Below, piece after piece: positions 1 through 7,347 of a stretch of DNA of 45,856 nucleotides. Under the pieces are notes generated by a model. That model was not told the origin of the DNA. It was given only the letters and a program-made list of their open reading frames with translations, and did no database searches. Source of the DNA: Bdellovibrionales bacterium. Lineage in GTDB: Bacteria > Bdellovibrionota > Bdellovibrionia > Bdellovibrionales > UBA1609. Within the stretch, counting starts at the first letter, position 1. Each line of letters opens with the position of its first letter. Both the position numbers and the translations under genes were made by a program. Location: assembly GCA_020630675.1 (NCBI GenBank), contig JAHDIR010000020.1, positions 1-45,856 of the forward strand. Direction: 5' to 3'.

Positions 1-29
1 AGTTGATTGAGGAGATCCGATTAATAAAT

Positions 30-104
30 TGGATGGGATGGCAGGGGTCGAACCTGCGAATGACGGGATCAAAACCCGTTGCCTTACCACTTGGCTACAC
101 CCCA
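30..104 (-). tRNA. tRNA-Gln (anticodon TTG)
   Basis: The reverse complement folds as a complete cloverleaf of 75 nt. The acceptor is TGGGGTG with CATCCCA (one G-U pair), the anticodon stem is ACGGG/CCCGT around the loop TTTTGAT, giving anticodon TTG (Gln), and the T arm is GCAGG-TTCGACC-CCTGC. CCA is encoded. The discriminator base is T rather than the G common in tRNA-Gln. A plausible sigma-70 promoter lies just upstream on the same strand. Confidence 0.96.
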
Positions 105-123
105 TCAGGATGCTTGAAGGTGA

Positions 124-152
124 AAGTTATCGACCTTAACCCTCTAAATCAA
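124..152 (-). promoter_or_regulatory. putative sigma-70 promoter of tRNA-Gln
   Basis: On the minus strand TTGATT (147-152) and TAACTT (124-129) are separated by exactly 17 nt. Initiation would fall about 10-15 nt before the mature tRNA 5' end at 104. The -35 is good and the -10 is weak, so this is a position-supported guess. Confidence 0.45.
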
Positions 153-206
153 GAAAAATTGATCATATTAAGAGCGGTGGGGCGTTGCGAAAAATAATTT
201 GGGAAT

Positions 207-232
207 AGTGAAGGCTATGGTTAGCTTTCACT
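207..232 (-). terminator. probable terminator of spoVG
   Basis: The inverted repeat AGTGAAGGCT / AGCTTTCACT (207-216 and 223-232, one mismatch) has the spoVG stop codon in its loop. On the minus strand it is followed by an A/T-rich tract ending in five T. It would separate spoVG from the downstream tRNA-Gln. Confidence 0.5.
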
Positions 233-520
233 ACTGGCTTTTAGGTCATCAAGGCTCTCACCCATAGACTTAATTTCATTCTCATAGGCTTCGAAGATAG
301 CAGTTTCAATTTCAGATCGTGTGTCTTGATCAAGTGGATGAGCGATGTCTTTGAATTGGCCATCTTTTCTCTTTTTACTGGGCATCGCCACAAATAGGCC
401 ATTGTTTCCTCGTATGATTTTTAGATCTCGCACTACAAAGCAGTTTTCTATGGTAATAGTAACATAAGCCTTTAGGCGTTCTTCATTGACGGGATAAATA
501 CTCACTTCGGTGATCTTCAT
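221..520 (-). CDS. spoVG: SpoVG-family nucleic-acid-binding regulator
   Basis: A 99-aa protein beginning MKITEVSIYPV, the classic SpoVG N-terminus, followed by the conserved core containing VRDLKIIRG and FVAMPSKK near residues 30-50, then DIAHPL. SpoVG proteins are small dimeric regulators that bind DNA and RNA; in firmicutes they act in sporulation, division and virulence control, and in this lineage the targets are unknown. The reading frame is open further upstream (to 613), but the start at 520 has an AGGAGA ribosome site eight bases away and gives the full-length family N-terminus. It is monocistronic: htrA ends 178 bp upstream on the same strand and a hairpin overlaps the stop. A sigma-28-like promoter lies 75-100 bp upstream. 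Confidence 0.95.
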   Translation of the reverse strand: MKITEVSIYPVNEERLKAYVTITIENCFVVRDLKIIRGNNGLFVAMPSKKRKDGQFKDIAHPLDQDTRSEIETAIFEAYENEIKSMGESLDDLKASSES

Positions 521-594
521 GTCGTTTCTCCTAGCTGTTGGCTCTTGCTTATGCAATGAGCTTACTGGGTGATTAAATAATGTGCTCACCCCTA

Positions 595-622
595 CTTTCG
601 GCACCTTGACCAAAGTACTTTA
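595..622 (-). promoter_or_regulatory. putative sigma-28 (FliA)-type promoter of spoVG
   Basis: On the minus strand TAAA (619-622) is followed after 16 nt by GCCGAAAG (595-602). The FliA consensus is TAAA-N15-GCCGATAA, so the -10 matches at 6 of 8 positions and the spacer is one base long. It would give a 5' leader of about 65 nt before spoVG. Confidence 0.35.
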
Positions 623-698
623 GTTCTCTAGGAAAAAAATTTGAATGTTATTAATATTGTCAAAATTTTGGGCAATAGCTCAAAAAAAGGGATAAAAA

Positions 699-2111
699 TT
701 AATTTTTTGAAGATAAATACACCAAAGAGATTTCACTGCCCCTTAGTATTTTTAATATATTAATTTTATCTTTCTTGAGCTTGCGTAGAACCTCTTTTGT
801 TTTGTAAACAGGCTTTCGATTGAGGTCTAAAATGATGTCTCCGGGGTAAAGGCCTGACTCACTTGCGGGAGTTCCTGGTTTAACTTCAATAATGACCGGT
901 CGGCCTTTTTGTAAAGGCGCTAAATTAAAGCGACTCATTAGCTTTTGCGAGTAATCTTGTAAATGAAAGCCTAGTTGGTAAGGAGCCTTTTGTCCGCTGT
1001 AGCTACGACGAGTGTTGCGTTTTACTTTTTGGCTATCAGGGTGAGCCCCCAACTTTACACTGAGAGTTTTTTTGCGCCCATTTCTGATAACCACAACTTT
1101 GACTTTTTGTTTGGCAGAAGTGTCGCCCACTTGATTTATAAGGTCTCCGGTAGACTTCACTTTTTTGCCGTTGAATTTAATGATAAAATCGTAGTTTTTA
1201 AGTCCAGCTTTTGAGGCTGGCGAGGCCGGAGAAACTTTAGTGATGAGAGAGCCATTACTGTTGGGGAGCTCTAATTCGACAGCACCACGGTTGGAGACAT
1301 CTTGTAAAGCTACGCCAAGAAACCCTCGTTGTATGCCTCCATCTTTTTCAAGCTGTTTTATAATGGCCTTGACGTTGTCAATAGGGATTGCAAAGCCAAT
1401 CCCTTGAGCTCTAGCGTCAATGGCGGTGTTAACGCCAATAACCTCGCCCCCAGTATTTACAAGAGGCCCTCCAGAGTTTCCGGGGTTAATGCTTGCATCA
1501 GTTTGAATAAATGGAAAACGATTAAGTTCATTGATCTGACGTCCAATAGCAGAGATGATTCCCTTGCTCATTGAGTGAGTGTGGCCAAAGGGGTTACCAA
1601 ATGCCGCGACCCATTCACCGGGTTTAAGGTTAGCGCTGGTTCCAAGTTTAATGGTTGGCAGGTCGTAAGGGGTTTTGATTTTAATAAGGGCAATATCAGT
1701 TCTTGAGTCTTTACCGATAACGATGGCTTCAAACTTTTTGGGGCTTCCAGAAAGTTGAACATTTATAATATCAGCATTTTCAATAACATGGTTGTTGGTA
1801 ATAATGAGTCCATCTTTCCTTATAATAAAACCAGTTCCTAAACCTTGTTGGGGTGGTCTACGGCTTTCGTACCCTTGGTGGCCACCGTTAAGCATTTGGT
1901 CAAAAAGGTCAAAGAATGGGTCCTGGTTATAGCGCCGTCTTTGTTTAATTTTCGTAGCTGTTGAAATGTTCACAACGGTGGGATTAACCGCTTCTGCCAG
2001 CTTCACAAACAAATTTGCTGGAAGGGGTTGGTTTGGATTTAACTTTTCTAGAGAAAAGCTAGGGGTGGAAATAAAAAGAGCTATTAGGCATAAAGAAAAG
2101 TATTTCATCAT
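699..2111 (-). CDS. htrA: periplasmic serine protease HtrA/DegP with two PDZ domains
   Basis: A 470-aa trypsin-like quality-control protease. Residues 1-20 form a Sec signal peptide (hydrophobic core, STPSFS before the mature LEKLN). The protease domain spans about 40-245 with the full triad: His108 in TNNHV, Asp139 in SRTDIAL and Ser213 in GNSGGP. Two PDZ domains follow, about 255-350 (RGFLGVALQDV) and 375-470 (YQLGFHLQDY ... PGTPASESGLYPGDIILDL). The architecture matches DegP/DegQ/MucD and nothing essential is missing. The start follows AGGAGG by ten bases; a second ATG is adjacent. It is the last gene of a minus-strand operon behind the DUF1844 gene (15 bp) and an HtpX-like pseudoprotease, suggesting a joint envelope quality-control role (inference). 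Confidence 0.96.
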   Translation of the reverse strand: MMKYFSLCLIALFISTPSFSLEKLNPNQPLPANLFVKLAEAVNPTVVNISTATKIKQRRRYNQDPFFDLFDQMLNGGHQGYESRRPPQQGLGTGFIIRKDGLIITNNHVIENADIINVQLSGSPKKFEAIVIGKDSRTDIALIKIKTPYDLPTIKLGTSANLKPGEWVAAFGNPFGHTHSMSKGIISAIGRQINELNRFPFIQTDASINPGNSGGPLVNTGGEVIGVNTAIDARAQGIGFAIPIDNVKAIIKQLEKDGGIQRGFLGVALQDVSNRGAVELELPNSNGSLITKVSPASPASKAGLKNYDFIIKFNGKKVKSTGDLINQVGDTSAKQKVKVVVIRNGRKKTLSVKLGAHPDSQKVKRNTRRSYSGQKAPYQLGFHLQDYSQKLMSRFNLAPLQKGRPVIIEVKPGTPASESGLYPGDIILDLNRKPVYKTKEVLRKLKKDKINILKILRGSEISLVYLSSKN

Positions 2112-2126
2112 ACGAGTAAGACCTCC

Positions 2127-2387
2127 TTAGTTTTTTTGTGCACTCACGTATTTCATTTGTAAATCAGAAATAATTTGGTTGAGAAGTTGTTCTTCATCGC
2201 TGGGTAAGTTATTTTTTGTTTTCTCTTTTAGTAGGTTAAGCAAGTCAATATTGTATTCCGCTAAATTCATATTTTTTTCTACTTTTTTTGTTTCAGGGTT
2301 TTCTAATAGACCAAGGCCAATTTGAGCGGAATGACCTATTGAGAGTAGAAATGTAGAGAAAGTAGCTTTAATGTTTTGTTGAGTCAT
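2127..2387 (-). CDS. DUF1844 family small protein
   Basis: An 86-aa soluble protein with no signal peptide. The segments TFSTFLLSIGHSAQIGLGLL near residues 10-29, NLAEYNIDLLNLLKEKT near 41-57 and a helical C-terminus ending in an LLNQIISDLQMKYV-like stretch are typical of DUF1844. The family has no established function that I know of; it is widespread in deltaproteobacteria-like lineages. The start is set by AAGGAT upstream of ATG. It sits 14 bp after the HtpX-like gene and 15 bp before htrA on the same strand, so co-transcription is likely. Confidence 0.85.
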   Translation of the reverse strand: MTQQNIKATFSTFLLSIGHSAQIGLGLLENPETKKVEKNMNLAEYNIDLLNLLKEKTKNNLPSDEEQLLNQIISDLQMKYVSAQKN

Positions 2388-2401
2388 AATTGATATCCTT
2401 T

Positions 2402-3244
2402 TTAAGCGGGGTAATGCCCAGCTAGTTTTTTAGTTCTGTTAATAATATTAGGTTGCCAAACTAAATACCGCCCCCAGCTTTTCGAAGTCAATGGGCTGGT
2501 AATAAATATATGGCAGTATTGAACTGCTGGTGAAGAAGAGCTGTGTAAGGAGTAGGCATGAATTTTGTTGAGAAGACGATGCACAGAGTGAGTGCTTTGA
2601 AGCCAGCGGGACGCCGTTGTGTCTGAGGCGTAAATGAGAGCTCTTTGTTGAAATAAGGCTAAACAAGACTGAAGAAGAGGGGAGATCAAGTGAGTGAAAG
2701 GGTATGATTTTTTTTTATCTTTAGACAGTTTGATTCCAGACAGAAAGCGAAGAAGGCCATCTACAAAAAAACTATAGGCATAAATACCTTCGATGATAAA
2801 TAAGGAGAGGGTTGGACCAATCTGTTGATGGTGATGAGTTTGGGAGAGTAATAAGTGAAGGAGTGTGGAGATTTCGTCTTCATTGAGGCGATTAAGGAGT
2901 TGAGAAAAAATAGCAATTTTAGGTTTACGATATGAGCGACCAAAACAAAAAGCCTGGTCGTAGGGCTGGTCGGAAACATAAACAAGAGGAGGAGTTATAT
3001 TATTTTTTTGTGAAATATGAGCTACTTTTTCATTGAGTTTATACGAGCATGTGCCCATGACTTTTTTGAGTTGAAAAGTTTTTTTTAATTTATGATCAGA
3101 ATAGAAATAGCTATAGGTGATAACGCCAAGCGAAAACACCAGGCCTAGAAAAAAGCCTGTCCAACTGAGTGCTGCAAAACCAGCAATAGCAGTGCAGATG
3201 CTGAAAATAAAAAAACCAAAAAAGACAGTGGGCAACGCTTTCAT
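2402..3244 (-). CDS. HtpX-like (M48) membrane protein lacking the zinc site, probable pseudoprotease
   Basis: A 280-aa protein with two N-terminal membrane segments (about 5-25 and 27-47), followed by a region that aligns by eye with the HtpX/M48 metalloprotease core: PPLVYVSDQPYDQAFCFG (85-102, family pattern P...NAFATG) and IAIFSQLLNRLNEDEISTLL (110-129, family pattern ..T.GLL..L..DE...VL). Where M48 enzymes carry HEXXH, this protein reads LLLSQ (131-135). The downstream zinc-ligand Glu of the E-x-x-AD motif is Ala206 (YASDTTA), and the usual THPP near the C-terminus is TSPL. All three zinc ligands therefore appear lost while the scaffold is kept, and the frame is intact. It is the first gene of the operon with DUF1844 and htrA. 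Assignment is by motif only. Confidence 0.65.
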   Translation of the reverse strand: MKALPTVFFGFFIFSICTAIAGFAALSWTGFFLGLVFSLGVITYSYFYSDHKLKKTFQLKKVMGTCSYKLNEKVAHISQKNNITPPLVYVSDQPYDQAFCFGRSYRKPKIAIFSQLLNRLNEDEISTLLHLLLSQTHHHQQIGPTLSLFIIEGIYAYSFFVDGLLRFLSGIKLSKDKKKSYPFTHLISPLLQSCLALFQQRALIYASDTTASRWLQSTHSVHRLLNKIHAYSLHSSSSPAVQYCHIFITSPLTSKSWGRYLVWQPNIINRTKKLAGHYPA

Positions 3245-3418
3245 AGATTAATTTTGTAACATAACGCTTGTTGAAATTCTAGAGCCATGGGCAACAATTC
3301 GCTGTCAGGTGAAAAAAATTACAGAGGCCCATCTTTTCTTTGAAAAGCTTTACAAATATTTGACATTTCTCGAAGAGAAAAGGCTTTAAAATAGGATTGT
3401 AAAAATACTAAGGAGAGG

Positions 3419-3446
3419 TTGCCTAAATTTAGCAATAACGTAGAAT
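3419..3446 (+). promoter_or_regulatory. putative sigma-70 promoter of the Bat operon
   Basis: TTGCCT (3419-3424), a 16-nt spacer and TAGAAT (3441-3446; 5 of 6 to TATAAT) lie about 75 bp before the moxR start. No other gene is on this strand upstream. Confidence 0.45.
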
Positions 3447-3459
3447 ATATTTTACGTTA
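3436..3459. promoter_or_regulatory. palindrome over the Bat promoter, candidate operator
   Basis: TAACGTA (3436-3442) and TACGTTA (3453-3459) form a perfect 7-bp inverted repeat with a 10-bp centre. It covers the predicted -10 and the likely transcription start, a typical repressor position. A second inverted repeat, TTTCTC-GAA-GAGAAA, lies upstream at 3366-3380. Confidence 0.4.
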
Positions 3460-3525
3460 CTTATGTGACCAAGACTTAATTTTTAAATTCTAAATTTTTA
3501 TTTTTTTATTGGTAGGGAGGAAAAA

Positions 3526-4515
3526 GTGAATATTGACTTAATGGCTTTAAATGAAGCAGTCAAAATAGAAAGCCAGTTTGTTGAACGTACACTCAAAGAG
3601 GTGTCGAAACAAATTGTTGGTCAAAAAGAAATGTTGGAAGGGATTATTATGGGGCTTTTGACAGGCGGACATGTTCTTTTAGAGGGTGTACCTGGTTTGG
3701 CTAAAACAATGACCATTTCGGCAATTTCAAAGTCAATTTCCCTCAATTTCCAACGAATTCAATTTACCCCTGATTTACTTCCGACAGATCTTATTGGTAC
3801 TATGGTATTTAACCCCAAATCGGGTGAGTTTTATCCGAAGAAGGGCCCCATTTTTACTAATATTGTTTTGGCCGATGAAATTAACCGTGCCCCAGCTAAG
3901 GTTCAAAGTGCTCTACTTGAGGCAATGGCTGAGAAACAAGTGACTATCGGTGATGAAACATATCGCTTAGAGAAGCCATTTTTAGTTTTAGCCACTCAAA
4001 ACCCACTTGAGCAAGAGGGAACTTACCCCTTGCCTGAGGCTCAGCTCGACCGATTTATGTTTAAAATTATGGTCAAGTACCCTCAAAAGGCAGAAGAGTT
4101 AGAGATTTTAAATAAAATGTCGGTCGATTCTCTGCCTGAAATTGAAAAAGTAATTTCCACGGAAGAGCTGTTGAAGGTTCGGTCCAGAGTTGATTCTCTG
4201 TATGTGGACGATAAAGTAAAAAATTATGTAGTAGATATTGTTATGGCCACACGTAAACCAGCGGATTATGGTTTGGGCAAGCTTGAAAATTTGTTGAGTG
4301 TTGGTGGCTCTCCTCGGGCCACGATTAACTTAACCAAAGCCGCAAAAGCTCATGCCTTTTTACGTGGGCGAGGTTATGTGACTGCCGATGACGTTAAAGC
4401 CATTGCTTACCATGTATTAAGGCATCGTCTTGTTCTTACTTACGAGGCTGAGGCAGAGAACATTAGCAGTGATGAGCTGGTGAAAGAAATACTAAATGCA
4501 GTTGAGGTTTCTTAG
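3526..4515 (+). CDS. moxR: MoxR-family AAA+ ATPase
   Basis: A 329-aa AAA+ protein with Walker A GVPGLAKT (54-61), Walker B VLADEIN (114-120) followed by RAPAKVQSALLEAM, sensor region LATQNPLEQEGTYPLPEAQL and an arginine-rich lid (GGSPRATINLTKAAKA). This is the MoxR subfamily, whose members act as chaperones with VWA-domain partners encoded beside them. The GTG start follows GGGAGG by six bases. It heads an eight-gene plus-strand operon with spacings from +2 bp to short overlaps, so it most likely remodels or assembles the VWA proteins BatA/BatB encoded downstream. Confidence 0.96.
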   Translation: MNIDLMALNEAVKIESQFVERTLKEVSKQIVGQKEMLEGIIMGLLTGGHVLLEGVPGLAKTMTISAISKSISLNFQRIQFTPDLLPTDLIGTMVFNPKSGEFYPKKGPIFTNIVLADEINRAPAKVQSALLEAMAEKQVTIGDETYRLEKPFLVLATQNPLEQEGTYPLPEAQLDRFMFKIMVKYPQKAEELEILNKMSVDSLPEIEKVISTEELLKVRSRVDSLYVDDKVKNYVVDIVMATRKPADYGLGKLENLLSVGGSPRATINLTKAAKAHAFLRGRGYVTADDVKAIAYHVLRHRLVLTYEAEAENISSDELVKEILNAVEVS

Positions 4516-4517
4516 TA

Positions 4518-5396
4518 TTGTCTTTACCTCCTGAGATTTTAAAAAAAGTAAAGCTTCTTGAAATTGCGACAAGAAAGTTGGTTAATAATACTTTCTCTGG
4601 AGAGTATCACTCTGCTTTTAAAGGGCAAGGAATGACCTTTTCTGAGTTTAGAGAGTATGTTCCGGGAGATGATGTTCGTACCATCTCTTGGCCGGTCACT
4701 GCCAGGACAGGTAAACCTTTTATTAAAAAGTTTGATGAAGAAAGAGAGCTGACCCTAATGCTTTGTGTAGATATTAGTGGCTCTACTGACTTTGGAACGG
4801 GCAATTATTTTAAAGGCGAGGTTATGGCCCATCTCGCGGCATTACTGAGTTTTAGTGCGAGTAAAAATAATGACCCCGTGGGGTTGCTTCTTTTTTCGGA
4901 CCAAGTGGAGCACTTTGTTCCTCCTAAAAAGGGAAGAGGTCACATTTTAAGGCTTTTGCGTGACCTTTACTACTTTGAGCCTAAGTCTAAAAAAACAAAT
5001 ATTGGTTGTGCTGTTGAATACCTTCAAGGGGTTTTGAAAAAGCGCTCTAATGTATTCATCTTTAGTGATTTTATGGGAGACCTTAGCTTTGATAAGCCAC
5101 TGCGTATGATTGGCAAAAAGCATGATACTATTGCTGTTTGTATTAGTGATCCATTCGAAGAAAAAATGCCAGCTCTTGGGCTTATTGAGTTTGAAGATGC
5201 TGAAACAGGTGAGCTTCGTTTGGTGGATACATCTTCTGCTTTTTTTCAGAAGAAAATAAAAGAAATAAAAAGAGCTCATGCCAGTACAAGGAATGATTTG
5301 CTCAAAAAAGCTCAAGTTGATTTTATTGAAGTGAACTCTCAAGAAGATATTGCAGGGCCGCTCATTGGCTTTTTTAAGAGGAGAAATCGCGGGTGA
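4518..5396 (+). CDS. DUF58 domain protein (VWA-like partner of MoxR)
   Basis: A 292-aa protein with the DUF58 core EYVPGDDVRTISWPVTART (47-65) followed by the FIKKFDEERE element, and a VWA-like fold with a MIDAS motif D85-x-S87-x-S89 (DISGS). It has no signal peptide or membrane segment. DUF58 proteins accompany MoxR in almost every MoxR cluster; a biochemical role is not established. The TTG start is two bases after the moxR stop, with the ribosome site lying within moxR, implying translational coupling. The stop overlaps the next start (GTGA). Confidence 0.93.
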   Translation: MSLPPEILKKVKLLEIATRKLVNNTFSGEYHSAFKGQGMTFSEFREYVPGDDVRTISWPVTARTGKPFIKKFDEERELTLMLCVDISGSTDFGTGNYFKGEVMAHLAALLSFSASKNNDPVGLLLFSDQVEHFVPPKKGRGHILRLLRDLYYFEPKSKKTNIGCAVEYLQGVLKKRSNVFIFSDFMGDLSFDKPLRMIGKKHDTIAVCISDPFEEKMPALGLIEFEDAETGELRLVDTSSAFFQKKIKEIKRAHASTRNDLLKKAQVDFIEVNSQEDIAGPLIGFFKRRNRG

Positions 5397-6343
5397 GCGA
5401 CAAAGCATCAGAAACTAAAGAGCTTGTGACATGGACGTGTGAGTTTCCTACTGTTAAAAAGGAAACGAGCTGGACCGTTGGTCAAAAGCATATTCTGAGT
5501 TGCCGAGGTGACTTAATTGAAAAGCTACAAGAGCCCGTGAGTATAGATATAAAGTCTCCCCCTAAAAAAACTCAAGATGGCCAAGAAATTCCTGAAGATC
5601 CAAATAAAAATTATGCATTAAAGGTTCTTGGTGTTAAAAACATTGATAACAAATCAATAGATCTTGTTGTGACCTCCTACAAGCCCGGCCAATATAAAGA
5701 CGTGTCTTTTTCAATAATAGGAAAAGAGGGCCAAGCGATTGAAGTTGAGCCGACCTCTTGGGAGGTGACTTCTTCAATGACCAAAGAAAATAGTAATGGT
5801 TTTGGCCCGACCTCACCTTTGTACCTAAGTTTATCATGGTGGTACTGGGGCAGTATTGTGGGAGCTATAGCTTTAATGGGGTTAATCGTTTTAACTCGTT
5901 TAGTTTTACACCTGCGCTGGAAAGGAATGCTTCGTGAAATGAAGAGCCATGCAACCCCTTTAGGTGCAACCAATCAATTTTACAAAGATGTTCGAACACT
6001 TCAAGGATTGTATGTGCCTGTTAAAGGTGAAAGTATTAGTTCTGAAAAAGTCGTAGAATACTGGCGAGAGTTAGAAAAGGCCTTTCACCTTTATTTGGTC
6101 AGGCAATTTCAGGCCCCAGCTCTACATTGGAGTTCGGCTCGGGTTTTAAAATTAGTCAGCAAAAAGCTCAACCACGTTCATAGCAAAAGAGCTAATAGTA
6201 GTTTGAAAACAGTTTTTTCTGAGTTCAAAAAAGGAAGCACTGTTAGCCAGGGTTTACAAATCAAAGATATTCAGCAAATGGAAAAATTGTGTCAGTCCTA
6301 TATAGAGCTTGTTAAAAAAATTGATCAGAGAGGTGAGAAGTAA
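5393..6343 (+). CDS. Bat-operon membrane protein of unknown function
   Basis: A 316-aa protein with one clear membrane segment at about 149-173 (beginning SWWYWGSIVGAIALMG). The roughly 145-residue N-terminal part is beta-rich, with motifs such as VLGVKNIDNKSIDLVV, but has no recognisable signal peptide. The C-terminal part (175-316) is helical and basic. The TM preceded by aromatic residues and followed by a cytoplasmic helical domain recalls DUF4381-type proteins found at the same place in other Bat operons, but I cannot confirm that. Its start overlaps the DUF58 stop by four bases and its stop overlaps the batA start by one, so it is made together with them. If N-out, residues 1-148 would be periplasmic without a cleavable signal. 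Confidence 0.85.
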   Translation: MSDKASETKELVTWTCEFPTVKKETSWTVGQKHILSCRGDLIEKLQEPVSIDIKSPPKKTQDGQEIPEDPNKNYALKVLGVKNIDNKSIDLVVTSYKPGQYKDVSFSIIGKEGQAIEVEPTSWEVTSSMTKENSNGFGPTSPLYLSLSWWYWGSIVGAIALMGLIVLTRLVLHLRWKGMLREMKSHATPLGATNQFYKDVRTLQGLYVPVKGESISSEKVVEYWRELEKAFHLYLVRQFQAPALHWSSARVLKLVSKKLNHVHSKRANSSLKTVFSEFKKGSTVSQGLQIKDIQQMEKLCQSYIELVKKIDQRGEK

Positions 6344-7347
6344 TGCGCTGGCATTCCACTTGGGCTTTTTTACTTTATATTTTATTAATGCTGGTGGCAG
6401 TGTTTTGTTTCTTACAAAGAAAATCCAAAACAGCAAGTTTAGTTTTTAGTAATATCGATGCTATAAAAAAAATTGGGCGCAGCTTTCGGGTTTACTTATC
6501 TCAACTTCCCACCTTTTTGAAATTTTTATCCCTTGTATTTGCCATTCTTGCCTTAGCTCGTCCTCAAGAGTCTGATACAAAAATAAAAAAAAATGTTGAA
6601 GGTATTGATATAGTCATTGCTCTTGATGTTTCTGACAGTATGTTAATTGAAGATATGAAGCCTAATAACCGATTAGAATCTTCAAAAGAAACCATCAAAA
6701 AATTTATCAATGGTCGAGTGTCAGATAAAATAGGCTTAGTTGTTTTCTCGGGAGAATCCTACACCCGAGTCCCTTTAACTCTGGATTATCAGTTGTTGTT
6801 AAAAAGCTTGTCGGAAGTGCAAACAACTAGAAATATCAAGATGGGAACAGCTATTGGTGTCGCTTTAGCCAATTCAGTGGCTCGAATTAAAGACTCAACG
6901 GCAAAAAGTCGAGTCATTATATTTTTAACGGATGGTGAAAATAACAGCGGAACTATTGATCCGATAACGGCTCTTGATATCGCTAAAGGCTATGGCGTTA
7001 AAATTTACTCCATCGGAATGGGTGTTGATGGTCAAGCTCAGCTACCTTATTACTTAAATGGACCAGGTGGTCGAAAAATTAAACGTTACCGTCCAATGCA
7101 CAGTAAAGTTAATGAAGAGCTTCTCACTCGATTAGCCAATGAGACCGGAGGCAAGTTTTATAGAGCGACAACAAGTAAAGCCTTAGAAGAAGTTTTTTCC
7201 GATATTGATACCCTTGAGAAAACAAAAATTGAAATGAACACTTTTACAAGATATACCGAGCATTTTGAGAAATTTTTATGGATAGCTGCTTTACTCTATT
7301 TACTTGCAACGTTCTTGAACGTTTTTGTAGTTAGGAGGTTTCCGTAA
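6343..7347 (+). CDS. batA: BatA, membrane-anchored VWA-domain protein
   Basis: A 334-aa protein with membrane segments at 6-24 and about 56-72 (FLSLVFAILALARPQ), then a VWA domain starting at IDIVIALDVSDSM with the complete MIDAS motif D95-x-S97-x-S99, a conserved Thr (MGTAIGVAL) and FLTDGENNSG. A C-terminal membrane segment (WIAALLYLLATFLNVFVV) closes it. This is the BatA arrangement of the Bacteroides aerotolerance family. The VWA domain should face the periplasm and bind a metal-dependent partner. The start overlaps the previous stop by one base (TAATG) and the stop overlaps the batB start the same way. Confidence 0.93.
   Translation: MRWHSTWAFLLYILLMLVAVFCFLQRKSKTASLVFSNIDAIKKIGRSFRVYLSQLPTFLKFLSLVFAILALARPQESDTKIKKNVEGIDIVIALDVSDSMLIEDMKPNNRLESSKETIKKFINGRVSDKIGLVVFSGESYTRVPLTLDYQLLLKSLSEVQTTRNIKMGTAIGVALANSVARIKDSTAKSRVIIFLTDGENNSGTIDPITALDIAKGYGVKIYSIGMGVDGQAQLPYYLNGPGGRKIKRYRPMHSKVNEELLTRLANETGGKFYRATTSKALEEVFSDIDTLEKTKIEMNTFTRYTEHFEKFLWIAALLYLLATFLNVFVVRRFP

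Noticed and set aside
521-613. Upstream extension of the spoVG reading frame to 613
   Set aside because: The family N-terminus MKITEVSIYPV and a good ribosome site place the start at 520; the extra 31 residues match nothing.
4947-5408. Antisense open frame of 153 codons across the DUF58 gene
   Set aside because: A shadow of a clear gene with no start signal and no protein-like motifs.
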